A DNA stretch of 64,000 bases from Pseudoalteromonas viridis (GCF_017742995.1 NZ_CP072426.1:992001-1056000); one strand, 5' to 3'. Counted from the first letter of the stretch, positions 1 to 10,700 are shown. The notes: generated by a model not told the origin, from the letters alone. Translations and numbers: made by a program.

Positions 1-249
1 TCATTTAATAGCACAATGCATTTTGACGAACGATACCTAAGCGCTTAATTGCATTGCCAGCCTTGAAGTGTGGAATACTTGTCGATGGCAAAAAACGGTG
101 TCAGTGAATATCTGAAAGATTGGGCCAAAAGGTCAGATTATCATTCAGTGTGCGCTACGCTTCCACGCAGGCTGGTTATCAAGACAATGTGACAGGATAT
201 CTTCGTTAACCAAACAAAGTGTAACGATGACTTCAATAAGGAAGAAGCA

Positions 250-1422
250 ATGAAAGACACGAAAACCCTCACGCTAACTCTGATCTCTGGCGCACTGGCG
301 CTGTGTACTATCCCACAGGCACTCGCTGCACAATGTAACATTGTGATCCCTTCCAGCCACCATTTGATCGATGGTAATACGCTGGGTGTGGTCGCCGGCG
401 ATACTATCTGCCTGGCAGCCGGGGAACGCGGCCCGCTGCGAATTCGCAACGTTCACGGTGAAGCGGGCAATCCAGTCGTGATCCGCAACGAAGATGGCAC
501 AGTCACAACCACCCCTTACGAGTACAGCATTGCCGTCGAGCACTCTTCTCAGCTACGCATTACCGGTAGCCGGGATGAAGCAGGTTACGGTATGCGCCTG
601 GGCGGTACGGTTGGCATTGGTGGACTCAGCGAATACATAGAGATTGATAATCTTGAAATCTATCGCGCGCGTTTTGCCGGCCTGTTGATTAAAACCGATC
701 CTACCTGCGACCCCGCCACCTGGCAGGAAAACTTCACCATGCGCGGGCTGAGAGTACACCATAACTACATTCACGACACCGAAACAGGCGAAGGCATGTA
801 CATAGGCTATACAGGGAAGAGCCGCAAGCTGGAATGTGATGGTGTTGCAACCACTGTGTATCCGCATAAACTGACTGACGTTGACGTATACAACAACACC
901 CTTGAAAACATTGGTGCCGATGGTATTCAGCTCAACTCGGTAGCAAGTGATGCAAGCATTCGCAATAACAAGATTTACCGCACCGGCGTCAGCCCGTTCG
1001 ACCCTAAATACCAAAATACAGGTATTCAGGTTGGCGGCGACAAGGTAACGGTCACGGGCAACCTGATCTACCGCAGTGGCGGAAATGGCATGATGCTCGA
1101 TGGCGACGGTTTAATCATCCATGACAACCGCATTCTGTACGCCGGAGAAAATGGCATTTTTGCCCGTAACCCAGCGCAGCAGGACAGCACCATCAGCGGT
1201 GGTGAAGCGCATGTCTACAGTGAAAACCTGATTGTGCATCCGGCCAGTTACGGCATTAAACTGTATGCCGTCAATACCGCAACCCCTAACCTGATCAAAG
1301 AAAACACCATTGAAGATCACGGACAGCGTGACGCGGCCAATCGCCCAATGACCTACTCTTATCTGAATAATAACGTGCTCAGACAAGAGCTTAACAACCG
1401 CCATTACGTGGTTGAGCAGTAG
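250..1422 (+). CDS. Exported right-handed parallel beta-helix protein
   Basis: The product is 390 residues. A Sec signal peptide ends near residue 26 (Ala-Leu-Ala-Ala before Gln). The mature part is a run of short strands rich in Asn, Gly and Ile, with recurring pieces of the type 'I.NN.I' and 'V.GN.I'. This is the pattern of the right-handed parallel beta-helix (Beta_helix/NosD-like) families, which include polysaccharide lyases and tail-spike-like proteins. I see no catalytic signature that fixes a substrate, so a periplasmic or secreted carbohydrate-active or binding role is inference. A good ribosome site (AAGGAAGAAG) lies just before the ATG. The gene is monocistronic, ends in TAG and is followed by a hairpin. 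The 249 bases before it show no gene that I can support. Confidence 0.75.
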   Translation: MKDTKTLTLTLISGALALCTIPQALAAQCNIVIPSSHHLIDGNTLGVVAGDTICLAAGERGPLRIRNVHGEAGNPVVIRNEDGTVTTTPYEYSIAVEHSSQLRITGSRDEAGYGMRLGGTVGIGGLSEYIEIDNLEIYRARFAGLLIKTDPTCDPATWQENFTMRGLRVHHNYIHDTETGEGMYIGYTGKSRKLECDGVATTVYPHKLTDVDVYNNTLENIGADGIQLNSVASDASIRNNKIYRTGVSPFDPKYQNTGIQVGGDKVTVTGNLIYRSGGNGMMLDGDGLIIHDNRILYAGENGIFARNPAQQDSTISGGEAHVYSENLIVHPASYGIKLYAVNTATPNLIKENTIEDHGQRDAANRPMTYSYLNNNVLRQELNNRHYVVEQ

Positions 1423-1441
1423 TCATAAAACTCTGTTAACA

Positions 1442-1474
1442 GCAGCGCCTGTACCGGGCGCTGCCGTTTATTTT
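1442..1474. terminator. Intrinsic terminator between convergent genes
   Basis: A perfect 8-bp stem (1442-1449 with 1457-1464) and a 7-base loop are followed by CGTTTATTTT. It sits 20 bases after the beta-helix stop and before the end of the convergent M23 gene. It probably terminates the plus-strand transcript. Confidence 0.7.
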
Positions 1475-1490
1475 CTGAATTTCTGAATAA

Positions 1491-2803
1491 CTACTTACCC
1501 GGCGAAACCGCATTCGTCACATACTGATCCAGCTCAGGATTTTGATGTATTCGCACAATGCGCTGTTGCAGACTGGCAAGCTGACTGCCGCTCAGCCGCT
1601 GCTGTTTTACATGTTTCAGTGACAATGGGTTAATAGGCTTACCATTTTTATGTACCTCATAGTGTAAATGGCGGGCCTGCGACAATCCGGTGTTACCCAG
1701 ATATCCTATTACTTCGCCTTGCTTAATCCGTGTACCCGGTTTCATGCCCTTGGCAAACCCGTTCAGGTGCGCGTATAGAGTCTCGTAGCCATTGGCGTGT
1801 CGGATCACAACCCGGTTACCAAAGCCACCCCCCAGCCTGCTTTTTTGATGGTGCCATTACCCGCGGCAAAGATAGGTGTGCCAACGGGCGCACCAAAATC
1901 CAGTCCAGCGTGCAACCGGGTATAACCGAGAATAGGATGCTTTCGGTTGCCAAATTTAGACGATAAACGCGCGCCATTTAACGGGGTTTTTAGCAAAAAA
2001 CTCTGCGCAGGACGCCCGTCGGCAAAGTAAAAGCCGCTTTGCGCGCCCTCTGCATCATGGTGATATACCGCCAGGTCTTCTCCCTGATTCTGAAGCCGGG
2101 CAAAGTGCAACTGTCCAGCCTGCTCCAGCTGCTGCTCCAGGCCGTCTTTGGTCATTAAAATGGCTTTGTCATACATCAGAGTCAGTGCATCGCCTCGATG
2201 TATTTCCCGCTGAAAATCAACAAAATGAGAAAACACCGTGATACTCTGATTGACCACATCCAGCGGCACCGAGTCGGCAATCAGCGACTCGTAAAGGCTT
2301 TGAGTAATGGCAACATCGTGCACCGCCTGAGCCGGGCGAGTATCGAGTTGATAGCGGCGTTTTTGCCACTCGCCCGTCATTGAGATGCTCAGCCGCTGCG
2401 CAAAGCCGGTCGCTACAGTGACTGAATGTAATTGCCCCTCAAAGACCTCAATTTTTACTTTCTGTCCAACCGGCAGCTTGCTGAGATCCACCTCAGGGGC
2501 CATCAGTTTTTGCAACTTGTACGCCTGACGGTCACTCAGGCCGAAAGGTTTCAGTATGGCAATAAATGACTGACCCGCAGACAGAGTTAGCAATTTGTGC
2601 TCAATCGGTGACGTCTGCTCAGGCTCAACAGGCGCCTGCAAAGGTACTACTTTTTCGCTTGTTTGCTCTGAGCTTGGTTCGGCCTGTGCCACAGCGGGCG
2701 TACACATGGGGCCACTTTTCGCCGCTGTCTGCTCAGGTAAATCAGACACAAGCGTGCTTAGCACCATACCCACAGGGATGGCGATCATCAGATGATATTT
2801 CAT
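1491..2803 (-). pseudogene. M23 family metallopeptidase, split by a one-base frameshift
   Basis: Two minus-strand frames make one protein of about 437 residues. The 5' part (2803 down to 1805) has an N-terminal hydrophobic export segment, an OapA/LysM-like region and the start of a peptidase_M23 (LytM) domain with the first zinc motif (His-Ala-Gly-Leu-Asp). The 3' part (from 1808 down to 1491) carries the rest, including the His-Leu-His zinc motif and the 'YAHL' segment. The break is at a run of six C on the plus strand, 1828-1833. A seventh base restores the usual Trp-Gly-Gly-Gly-Phe-Gly-Asn-Arg junction. M23 enzymes cut peptide cross-links in peptidoglycan. The start lies three bases past the stop of the upstream M56-M23 gene, so the three genes form an operon under a BlaI-type repressor. 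The lesion may be a real mutation, phase variation or a homopolymer read error. Confidence 0.8.
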
Positions 2804-2806
2804 GAG

Positions 2807-4225
2807 TTAGTCCTTTGAGAAAATGCTCAGCGGGTCAAGACGCGCTCCGTCCGCCAGAATTTCGAGGTGCAGATGGGCGCCGGTAACCCGGCCACTGTCA
2901 CCTAAAGTGCCAATCACATCACCGGCCGATACCCAGTCACCGGGCGATACGGCAATGCTACCCAGATGTGCATATAAGCTTTGATAGCCATTACTATGCT
3001 GGATAAGTACCACTTTTCCATAGTTTTTGGACAATGTGGCATCATCGGCAACCAACACTTTGCCAGTAGCAACGGCATTCAATGGAGAGCCTTTTGCAGC
3101 CACCAAATCGACCCCGCCATGAGGCTTGTGGTTGCGAAATGCCGACACATGACCAAAGTGTGCACTGATCTCATATTCAGTCATTGGCCACTGCCAGTTT
3201 GGAGTCTGAGGGCTCAGCAGAGGCCTCACCTGAAAAGAGATAAATGCGCAGCACACGCCTATCAACAGCAGGTTAAAGAGCACAAAACGATGTCGTGCCT
3301 TAACTGGCTTCATGATCTGCACCAGACGGCTTTTGTAGTCAGCCAGCGATAGGGCTTCAGAGGCAAACCCTGCGACAGCATTGGGTGTTTTGTTCAGTGT
3401 GCTGTATTTCAATGCATCCAGCAAAGTCGCCGCGTACTGCTGCCGGTTAATTCCATAACGGCCAATGGTTTGTGCATCGCAGCGCGCTTCCATGGCATTG
3501 ATAAATGCCGCTTCCATTTTGGCAATCGCTGGATTAAACCAAAATAAACACCGCACTGACTGCCAAATCATAATCGCAATATGGTCTTTGTGGACCAGGT
3601 GCGTCATTTCATGCAGTAGTAAGGTTTGCTGTTTGTGCTGAGGTAAGGTGGTAAAATAGCGGGGCATCACAATCACGGGGTGACGCACACCCGCTGCAAA
3701 TGCCGTGCAATCGAGGGGTAAAACATACACGGGCACCTGGCACCCATTATGGTAACCATTATGGCGACCATTCTGGCGACCATTAATACGTGTTAAAGGT
3801 GCGAGCGATTTATAAAGGCTGTCCTCCAGTGGCTCAGCGCTGGCCATTAAAGCACGCAGGCTGGTGAGCTTGTTCAGTAAGCGTGCGCCGTGGCGAACAC
3901 TTTGCAGCGCAACCAGCGAAGTTAGCGCTATAAACACCCACAACCAGTCCCACTGTGTGTTCGCGGTCAGTAAAATCTCCGTATTTACTTGGAACTTGTC
4001 TGTCTGCTCAGCAAAATCATAGAGTATCAACGGGACAGAGCCGTTTGGCGTCATGTCAGGCAGCGGAATAAAGGGCACAAAACTCAGCGCCAGCAGAGCC
4101 CACCATAAGCCGGGAGACGCAGGATGGTAGCGACTCAGAAAACGGCCCACCCGCACCAGGGCGAGACTCAGCAGACACCAGATCAACACAGACCCCAACA
4201 CTGCAAGTAAGGTTGCCAAACTCAT
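2807..4225 (-). CDS. BlaR1-type M56 sensor fused to an M23 endopeptidase domain
   Basis: The protein is 472 residues. The first half looks like the membrane part of BlaR1/MecR1 (peptidase_M56): hydrophobic segments near residues 5-25, 40-55 and 93-110, then the zinc motif His-Glu-Met-Thr-His at 205-209, with a downstream Glu-Ala-Arg-Cys-Asp stretch where M56 proteins have further ligands. After another membrane segment (about 310-328) comes an M23 (LytM) domain with His-Gly-Gly-Val-Asp and His-Leu-His-Leu-Glu motifs. In BlaR1 the periplasmic module is a penicillin-binding sensor. Here that place is taken by a peptidoglycan hydrolase domain, so sensing or cutting of wall peptides is inferred. 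The gene lies one base after the BlaI-type gene and just before a second M23 gene. A loop around residues 147-162 is encoded by a 12-bp tandem repeat. Confidence 0.85.
   Translation of the reverse strand: MSLATLLAVLGSVLIWCLLSLALVRVGRFLSRYHPASPGLWWALLALSFVPFIPLPDMTPNGSVPLILYDFAEQTDKFQVNTEILLTANTQWDWLWVFIALTSLVALQSVRHGARLLNKLTSLRALMASAEPLEDSLYKSLAPLTRINGRQNGRHNGYHNGCQVPVYVLPLDCTAFAAGVRHPVIVMPRYFTTLPQHKQQTLLLHEMTHLVHKDHIAIMIWQSVRCLFWFNPAIAKMEAAFINAMEARCDAQTIGRYGINRQQYAATLLDALKYSTLNKTPNAVAGFASEALSLADYKSRLVQIMKPVKARHRFVLFNLLLIGVCCAFISFQVRPLLSPQTPNWQWPMTEYEISAHFGHVSAFRNHKPHGGVDLVAAKGSPLNAVATGKVLVADDATLSKNYGKVVLIQHSNGYQSLYAHLGSIAVSPGDWVSAGDVIGTLGDSGRVTGAHLHLEILADGARLDPLSIFSKD
3744..3785. repeat. 12-bp tandem repeat inside the M56-M23 gene
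   Basis: There are three and a half copies of a 12-bp unit of the type CCATTATGGCGA (3744, 3756, 3768, 3780). It encodes repeated Asn-Gly-Arg/Tyr-Gln/His residues in a loop before the M56 zinc site. The length is a multiple of three, so copy-number change would keep the frame. Confidence 0.8.
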
Positions 4226-4226
4226 A

Positions 4227-4607
4227 CTACTGGCTCCGCTTATCCTGCTCAGACAAAGATGCCAGCAGGTGCTCCAGCTCCTCCAGCTCCTGCGACTCTA
4301 TCAAACGACTGTCAGCAAACATGGCAACCGGCAACGGGCCGTCCAGTTCCAGCACATTTTTAGCAAATTCCTGGGCATAGGCGGCCAAAGTCGGCACTTT
4401 TTCAACCCGGGCCGTGTACGACTTTTTATTGCCCTGCTCACCTATGCTCAGCAGCCCTTTGTCTCCCATACGCTCAAGTGTTTTGCGTGTTGAGGAATAA
4501 GACCAGTTAAAACGCGCTGCAATGGCATCGTGAATTTCTTTGGCGGTGCGCGGCTCCTGTTGCCACAGCAGCTTGAGGATCTCTAATTCGGTGGTATTAG
4601 GTTTCAT
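4227..4607 (-). CDS. BlaI/MecI/CopY family transcriptional repressor
   Basis: The 126-residue protein has the typical penicillinase-repressor winged helix: 'LEILKLLW' at the start, then 'SYSSTRKTLERMGDKGLL' as the recognition helix and wing lead-in, and a C-terminal dimerisation helix region. BlaI-type repressors bind dyad operators and are inactivated when a partner M56 sensor protease is triggered. That partner is the next gene, one base away. Known relatives control beta-lactamases or penicillin-binding proteins. Here the visible targets are its own operon with two peptidoglycan endopeptidase domains and no beta-lactamase. A paired operator lies 18-67 bases upstream. The ribosome site is weak. 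Confidence 0.88.
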   Translation of the reverse strand: MKPNTTELEILKLLWQQEPRTAKEIHDAIAARFNWSYSSTRKTLERMGDKGLLSIGEQGNKKSYTARVEKVPTLAAYAQEFAKNVLELDGPLPVAMFADSRLIESQELEELEHLLASLSEQDKRSQ

Positions 4608-4624
4608 ATCTGTTGTTGTTTTAA

Positions 4625-4674
4625 TGTGACATATGTCGCACTTTAACAGTTAAAAAAGTGCGACACAAGTCACA
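4625..4674. promoter_or_regulatory. Paired inverted operators for the BlaI-type repressor
   Basis: Two 16-bp dyads flank a T/A-rich centre: TGTGACATATGTCGCA at 4625-4640 and TGCGACACAAGTCACA at 4659-4674. The second matches the reverse complement of the first at 14 of 16 positions. The core GACATATGTC is a perfect palindrome and resembles the TACA-TGTA dyads bound by BlaI-family repressors. The site is immediately upstream of the repressor gene and within the stretch where its promoter must lie, so autoregulation is the natural reading. Confidence 0.72.
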
Positions 4675-4911
4675 CTTTTAAAATGACGGCACAAATCAGC
4701 GCTACATAACTAATAAATCATCCGTTAATCTGGCATCTCGTTCAAGCCAGGTGCCTTGACTTTCCCAGCTTCTGCTTATATCCCTAAATATATGTGACCG
4801 TTCAAAAAGTTGACCTCAGACAACGCCCTTTTTAGCAATCATGGTACTTTTAACGGCAGTAAAATAAGGTGGACAGAGCGCACAGTGCCACCACAATGGG
4901 ATTGAGTAATT

Positions 4912-6552
4912 ATGGATACACTTCAGCTGATAGGTAGCCTGCTCGGCGGCCTGGGGATTTTCCTGGTCGCCATCGGCATGATGACAGATGGTTTGAAACT
5001 CGCCGCCGGCGCGTCGCTGCGCAAAGTGCTGGCGACCTGGACCAAAACCCCACAACGCGGCATTGCCTCGGGCTTTTGCATGACCGCACTGGTGCAATCG
5101 TCCAGCGCAGTAACCGTTGCCTCGCTGGGCTTTGTTAATGCGGGCCTGATTACTATGCATCAGGCACTGGGGATCGTCTATGGTGCCAATGTCGGCACAA
5201 CCATCACTGGCTGGCTGGTTGCCGCAGTTGGGTTTAAATTCAATATTCAGGCCATAGCCCTGCCGCTGATTGGCATAGGCGCACTGATGAAACTGCTGCG
5301 CCCGCAGTCCCGGCTGGCCTCTGCGGGTCTGGCGATGGTTGGCTTTGGCTTGTTTTTCATCGGCATCGATATTCTTAAAGGCGCGTTTGAACATGTTGTC
5401 GCCACTTTTGATCTGAGCCAGTTCACCGCCGAAGGATTGACCGGCATGCTGACGTTTTTATTGGTTGGCATTGTAATGACCACACTGACGCAGTCATCCA
5501 GCGCGTCTATCGCGCTGACCATTACGGCAGCGGCCAGTGGCATGATTGGCCTGTATGCCGCCGGCGCTATGGTGATAGGTGCCAATATTGGTACTACCTC
5601 GACCTCAATACTTGCTGCCATCGGTGCCACCTCCAACGCCAAACGCGTAGCCGCGGCGCAAGTTGTATTTAACGCGCTTACCGCCCTTGTGGCCTTTGCT
5701 CTTTTACCTGTGCTGTTTTATCTGATCACCGAGATCACCGGCTTTTTTAATCTGACCGCCGATCCGGCGCTGTCCCTGGCGCTGTTCCATACCCTATTCA
5801 ACGTGCTGGGCGTGCTGTTGATCTTTCCGCTTAATAACCGCCTGGCAGGCTTTTTAATGAAGCGATTTTGCAGCGCCGAGGAAACCGCTGCCCGGCCACG
5901 ATTTTTGGATAAAACCATTGCCCAGACACCGGCACTGGCCACCAATGCGCTGCTGCTCGAAACCAAATTAGTGGCGGATAAAATACTGGCACAGTACGAA
6001 AAGTCTCGCCAACCTCTCGACGCTCTGGCCATTGAACAAGCGATCCAGACTATTCAGAAGCTCTGTCAGCACATTAGTAACTTTATTGTTACCGTGGAGC
6101 AGTCGGCGCTGTCGGAAGAAACCACTGGTCTGCTGGCAAAGCTGATGCGCGTTGAGCACTACCTGATCACCTGCAGTCACTGTGTTGAAAAGCTAGCCCA
6201 CTTGCAGCCACAAAAGCAACTAGCCGATCACCCTGAATTACACGCCCAGCTTCAGGAATATCAGTCGCAGCTGGGGCACTTTATGAAAACCAGCCTGACA
6301 GCCGAGTCGATGAGTGAAAGCACCTTAACCGCCGCACTTGAACAACTACAGCAGCTGCATGACGACGTTAAGGATGATTTGATCCTGGCCGGTACGAATG
6401 CAACCCTGCCTATCGACAATATGGTGGTCAACATCAATGGGCTGTCCGATCTGTGGCAGCTGACACAGCAATGGCAAAAAGCCATGTTATTGTTATATTT
6501 GATAGAAGCGCAATTGAGTCCGCAGCAAGGCACCAGTAGTACGGGAACTTAA
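4912..6552 (+). CDS. Na/Pi cotransporter family protein (NptA-type, with PhoU-like tail)
   Basis: The protein is 546 residues. The membrane part (about 1-310) holds the two inverted PF02690 repeats, each with the QSSS signature: 'ALVQSSSA' near residue 63 and 'TLTQSSSA' near 195. Each is followed by a Gly-Ala-Asn-(Val/Ile)-Gly-Thr-Thr stretch. The C-terminal 200 residues are helical and resemble a PhoU-like domain. The family imports phosphate, or other anions, with sodium across the inner membrane. The next gene follows after 57 bases on the same strand and may be co-transcribed. No Pho box was recognised upstream. Confidence 0.88.
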   Translation: MDTLQLIGSLLGGLGIFLVAIGMMTDGLKLAAGASLRKVLATWTKTPQRGIASGFCMTALVQSSSAVTVASLGFVNAGLITMHQALGIVYGANVGTTITGWLVAAVGFKFNIQAIALPLIGIGALMKLLRPQSRLASAGLAMVGFGLFFIGIDILKGAFEHVVATFDLSQFTAEGLTGMLTFLLVGIVMTTLTQSSSASIALTITAAASGMIGLYAAGAMVIGANIGTTSTSILAAIGATSNAKRVAAAQVVFNALTALVAFALLPVLFYLITEITGFFNLTADPALSLALFHTLFNVLGVLLIFPLNNRLAGFLMKRFCSAEETAARPRFLDKTIAQTPALATNALLLETKLVADKILAQYEKSRQPLDALAIEQAIQTIQKLCQHISNFIVTVEQSALSEETTGLLAKLMRVEHYLITCSHCVEKLAHLQPQKQLADHPELHAQLQEYQSQLGHFMKTSLTAESMSESTLTAALEQLQQLHDDVKDDLILAGTNATLPIDNMVVNINGLSDLWQLTQQWQKAMLLLYLIEAQLSPQQGTSSTGT

Positions 6553-6609
6553 GTCATCACCCCCGACGGAGCACGTGCCTGGCAAACGTCACAGTAAAAG
6601 GAGCAAGGC

Positions 6610-7650
6610 ATGGCATCAGTTTGGGGAGATTATGCGGCCTGGGCAGGCATTGTCTTTTGCCTGTCTCAGTCGGCAATGTTTTCGGGGCTGAACCTGGCAT
6701 TTTTCAGCCTCAGCCGGTTGCGACTTGAGGTTGAAGTGGCCCAGGGCAACCCGGCGGCAAAAACCATCTTAGCACTGCGCGAGGATTCTAATTTTCTGCT
6801 GACGACCATTTTGTGGGGCAATGTCAGCATCAATGTGTTGCTCACTTTACTGTCGGACTCGGTGATGGCCGGTATGGTGGCCTTTGTGTTTTCCACCGTG
6901 TTTATCACCTTGTTTGGCGAAATTGTGCCACAGGCCTATTTCAGTCGTAACGCCATGCGCATGGGCGCGCTGCTGGCACCCGTACTCAAGTTTTATCAGT
7001 GGCTACTCTATCCGGTTGCCAAACCTTCGGCCGTGTTACTCGACAGCTGGCTCGGCAAGGAGGGCATTAACTACTTTCGTGAAACCGACCTGAAAAGCGT
7101 AATAGAGAAGCACATTGAGGCGGAAGAAGCCGAGGTAGACAGGCTCGAAGGCATAGGCGCGGTTAACTTTCTGACCATAGACGATACCCTGGTTTCGCAG
7201 GAGGGCGAGTTTATCGACCCGCGCTCTGTCATTACGCTGCCCAGCAAGGTCGACTTCCCCATCCTCCCCGAAATCCAGCGCAAAGCCGACGACCCATTTT
7301 TGCAACAGGTTAATGCCAGCGGGCACAAATGGGTGATCCTGGCCAACGAAGCCCGCCAGCCTTTGCTGGTGATGGACGCCGATGGCCTGCTGCGCGCCGC
7401 GCTGTTCAATCCAGAGCACCCCTTCGAGCCCTACGAATTTTGTTTCAGGCCCCTGATCATCCACAGCAATGACATGAACCTGGGCGATGTGCTTAAACAC
7501 CTAAAGTCTGCCGAATCCCTGGACCCGGACCACGACGGCGACATTGAAGTCGACGTGGTGCTGGTCTGGACCGAACAACCTCGCATCATCACCGGCGCAG
7601 ATATCCTGGGTCGGCTGTTAAAAGGCACCGGAGACACGCCTGAGTCGTAG
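6610..7650 (+). CDS. DUF21 (CNNM transmembrane) domain protein
   Basis: The protein is 346 residues. The N-terminal 150 residues match the CNNM/DUF21 membrane domain seen in CorC/HlyC-type and MpfA-type proteins: four hydrophobic segments and a 'LFGEIVPQ' sequence like the conserved GE-x-x-P motif. The rest is soluble and could be a divergent CBS-pair region, but I do not see clear CBS motifs. Family members are linked to magnesium or other divalent-cation efflux. An AAGGAG-like site sits at a suitable distance before the ATG. It may form an operon with the phosphate transporter gene. Confidence 0.78.
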   Translation: MASVWGDYAAWAGIVFCLSQSAMFSGLNLAFFSLSRLRLEVEVAQGNPAAKTILALREDSNFLLTTILWGNVSINVLLTLLSDSVMAGMVAFVFSTVFITLFGEIVPQAYFSRNAMRMGALLAPVLKFYQWLLYPVAKPSAVLLDSWLGKEGINYFRETDLKSVIEKHIEAEEAEVDRLEGIGAVNFLTIDDTLVSQEGEFIDPRSVITLPSKVDFPILPEIQRKADDPFLQQVNASGHKWVILANEARQPLLVMDADGLLRAALFNPEHPFEPYEFCFRPLIIHSNDMNLGDVLKHLKSAESLDPDHDGDIEVDVVLVWTEQPRIITGADILGRLLKGTGDTPES

Positions 7651-7724
7651 CATGAGTTAGGTGCAAACAATCGGTAAAGCGCCGGGCTAACCCGGCTCAG
7701 TGAGTGTCCGACTAACCGTAGCAT

Positions 7725-10700
7725 TTATTCTGGCTGGCGCGACTCGTAGCTCAAAAATATCTGCTTGGAGTCATCACAACTTTCGTATTGCGAGTACTTA
7801 CACACCAGCAACCCGGCTTCACTGGCTGATAGCAGAGTAATATAGTAAGTTTCTCCATGATGGCTATACTCTATCTGCCCGTTATCATTCAATGTGATAG
7901 GAAAATATCCGTCGCGGTTACTCAGCATCCTGGTATTTGCATCCCAATCGCGATGGAAATACCAGCGAACAGGATCTGTGCCATCAACCAGCTCGAAAAG
8001 CTCAGTACGCAGCAACATATAAGGTTCAAAGCGCGTGAATGCCTGAATATCAGCGTGCTCGATAATACGCAGCATTGATGTACTGATTGCTTCCGGGTAG
8101 AGAGCTGGCCAACTTTCTACAGTAAACAGCTTACCTGGTGCCCGTGCTATGATTTGGTGTTTAACAACATTATTTAGTATGCAGTCGCTGCGCTGAGCGT
8201 GACAGTCTGGATCCACCTCACCACTGCCCTCAGCGATATAGTCTTCCAGCAGCAGCTCGCCAGGTAACATAGACACACGCGTCCCGATATAGTCACTGCC
8301 ACTTCGCACCACGCCACTTTCATATACTTCAAGTCCAGCAAAGCTGGGGCCTTGTGGTCTGGTCACAAAACGCCACATACCCGCATAGTCTGAAATCGCG
8401 ACGCTGCCGGGCTGCTGTTTCACCATAAATCCGCTGCGTCCCAGGCTGGTATCGCTAAGCAAATCATCGGGATAAATCACGTTAAAACGCAAGCCACCGT
8501 CCACCGCTTCATACGGAGTCAGCTGTAACTGGGGTTCATATCGTGTCTTGTTCGTGATCAGGATCCCTGCCTCACTCTGCTCCCACTCAATTTCAACTGT
8601 GTTTTCAGCCTCTTGCTCATCACCAAGTGACCAGCTGGAAATCGACCCAGTGCCGCCTTCAGCAAGTGTCAGCAGTATGGGGTTTTGCCCATGAGAAAAA
8701 TAATCGTCATTGTTGTGGTGCGGAGCAAAATAGTGGCCATGCCCGCTCTGTGCCAGCAGCCAGCTGCCGACAGGCTCTGCCAAGGCAACAGGTGTGATTT
8801 TACGGCTATCTGTCAGCACATCGGTTTTGCTAACGGTTTGGTGCACTACATCTGCATTACGATATTCCAGGTGCCAGTTGACTTCTAGCTGATCGGCAGA
8901 CCCGGGCTGAATGTCAAACCCTATCAAGTAGATATCCAGCCACACACTTTGCCCGTCAATTGTGGTAGGGTACCATGTATATGTGTTCTGGGGAGCCGCC
9001 AGCGTGGCTGACAGTCCGTGATCTCCCAGATAATCCCAGTTGAACTCTACAAATTGCAACTCGACTGATGACAACCTCCCCGTCCCGTCTGAGTTCACTT
9101 GAAAGTCGAAATACCTGGGGAAGTAGTCATCATTTTGCAATAGTCTGACTTGACCGAGCAAACCATTGTCTTTTACAAATACCGCACTTACCACGCAATC
9201 CTGCGTCGTCTCGTAAATTGAGTAAACCAACCGTTCCGGTTCATAGTAGCCCTCACAGCCCGAAACTTCGCCAACCGCATACCCTTGACCTGGCTCGATA
9301 CTCAGATGGACTGGTTGACCTACATTAAAGGTATCACTGTGTGCAACAACTTGTCCGTTGCCTTCAATCTCAATCTCAATATTTCTGAGCGGACCTTGCT
9401 GCGAATAACGCGATGTATTCGCACTGTTGCAGACTGCGTCCGGCTTGCGTATACATATGTCGTATTCAGTTGCCGTAACGGCTGTGATTTCAAGCACAGC
9501 GTGCTCAGCGCTGGCCCTGTCTGTCAGCAGTAGCAAAGACCCTCGGGCCTCTACATCATAGCGCTTAGTGCCATGTTCTATCACTGGTACACACATTCCG
9601 CCTAGCGAAGGACAATCCATATCTAGAATAAAATTATCCATTGGGTCATTGTTTATGCTGTACCACTTTTGGTAGGTAAAATCGGATAACACGCTCAGCG
9701 CGTTTTGTGTTTCGCTCTGATGCAAAGAATACACAGCCAGATAGTGCTGTGGCACATTGTTTTCTTGCATCCAATGTTCATTCGGATAGGTATAACGCAC
9801 GGCCAGTTTATCTTGCCAGTAAGCCAGTAACTCAAACTCGGCGTGAACCTGCAGTTCACAGGCGGGGTGACTGAGATCACAGTGTTGCACCTGTTGCTCG
9901 AACCATAGATACCCTTCAACAATAACTTTGTCATCTGCCACACGCCATTGCAGTGGCTCGCGGATTGAACGACGATAAAAGTTTTTGTCATAAAAAACAT
10001 GCTGTTCGTAATTGTTCAACTGAAACTGGGTTTGCCATTGACCGGTAAAATCTATCTGACTGAAGTCTGTGTCTTGTTGTTTGACAAATACGGCCTGGTT
10101 CGGCATGGGGTGGTGCGAGGCCAGACTGCCTGTGGCGACAAATTTCAGTCCAAATGGCAGTCGCTGCAATAGCCGAAATGTCAGTATTTGCGTGTTATTA
10201 CTTAAAACCAGTGTGTTATCACTCAGCTGCCACTGCCAGACCTGCGCATTCGAAACTTGCCTGGCCTGACCATCGGCAAGAAACTCAAATTGCTGCAACT
10301 GCCCAAGTTCAGAGTTAAAGGCATAGTGCTGGATCTGCCAGGTACCAATTAATTCCGCTGCATTGAATGTAAGCAGAGATTTTGGTGGGATCAGCTGCCC
10401 ATATGCCTTCTGAGATTGCTTTTGTATATGCTCACTGAAGGAAAAATCCATGCTGTAACCAAACTCTGTCTGTACTTCGATATAAGGTTCTGAACCTTCA
10501 AGTACAGTCAGTTGCAAGCTTTCAAGGGTGTATTTCACCCAATTAAGCTTACCAATCACAATTGACGATGTGTCAAAGGTAAACGTGATAGTCTGTCCCT
10601 GCTGTTGCCAGCTAAATGGCACCGCCTGCTCTGCAAGCAAAGTTCCCGTACCATCCGAGTTAAACGAAAGCTTGAGCAGTAAGTGATTGAACTTTTCCGG

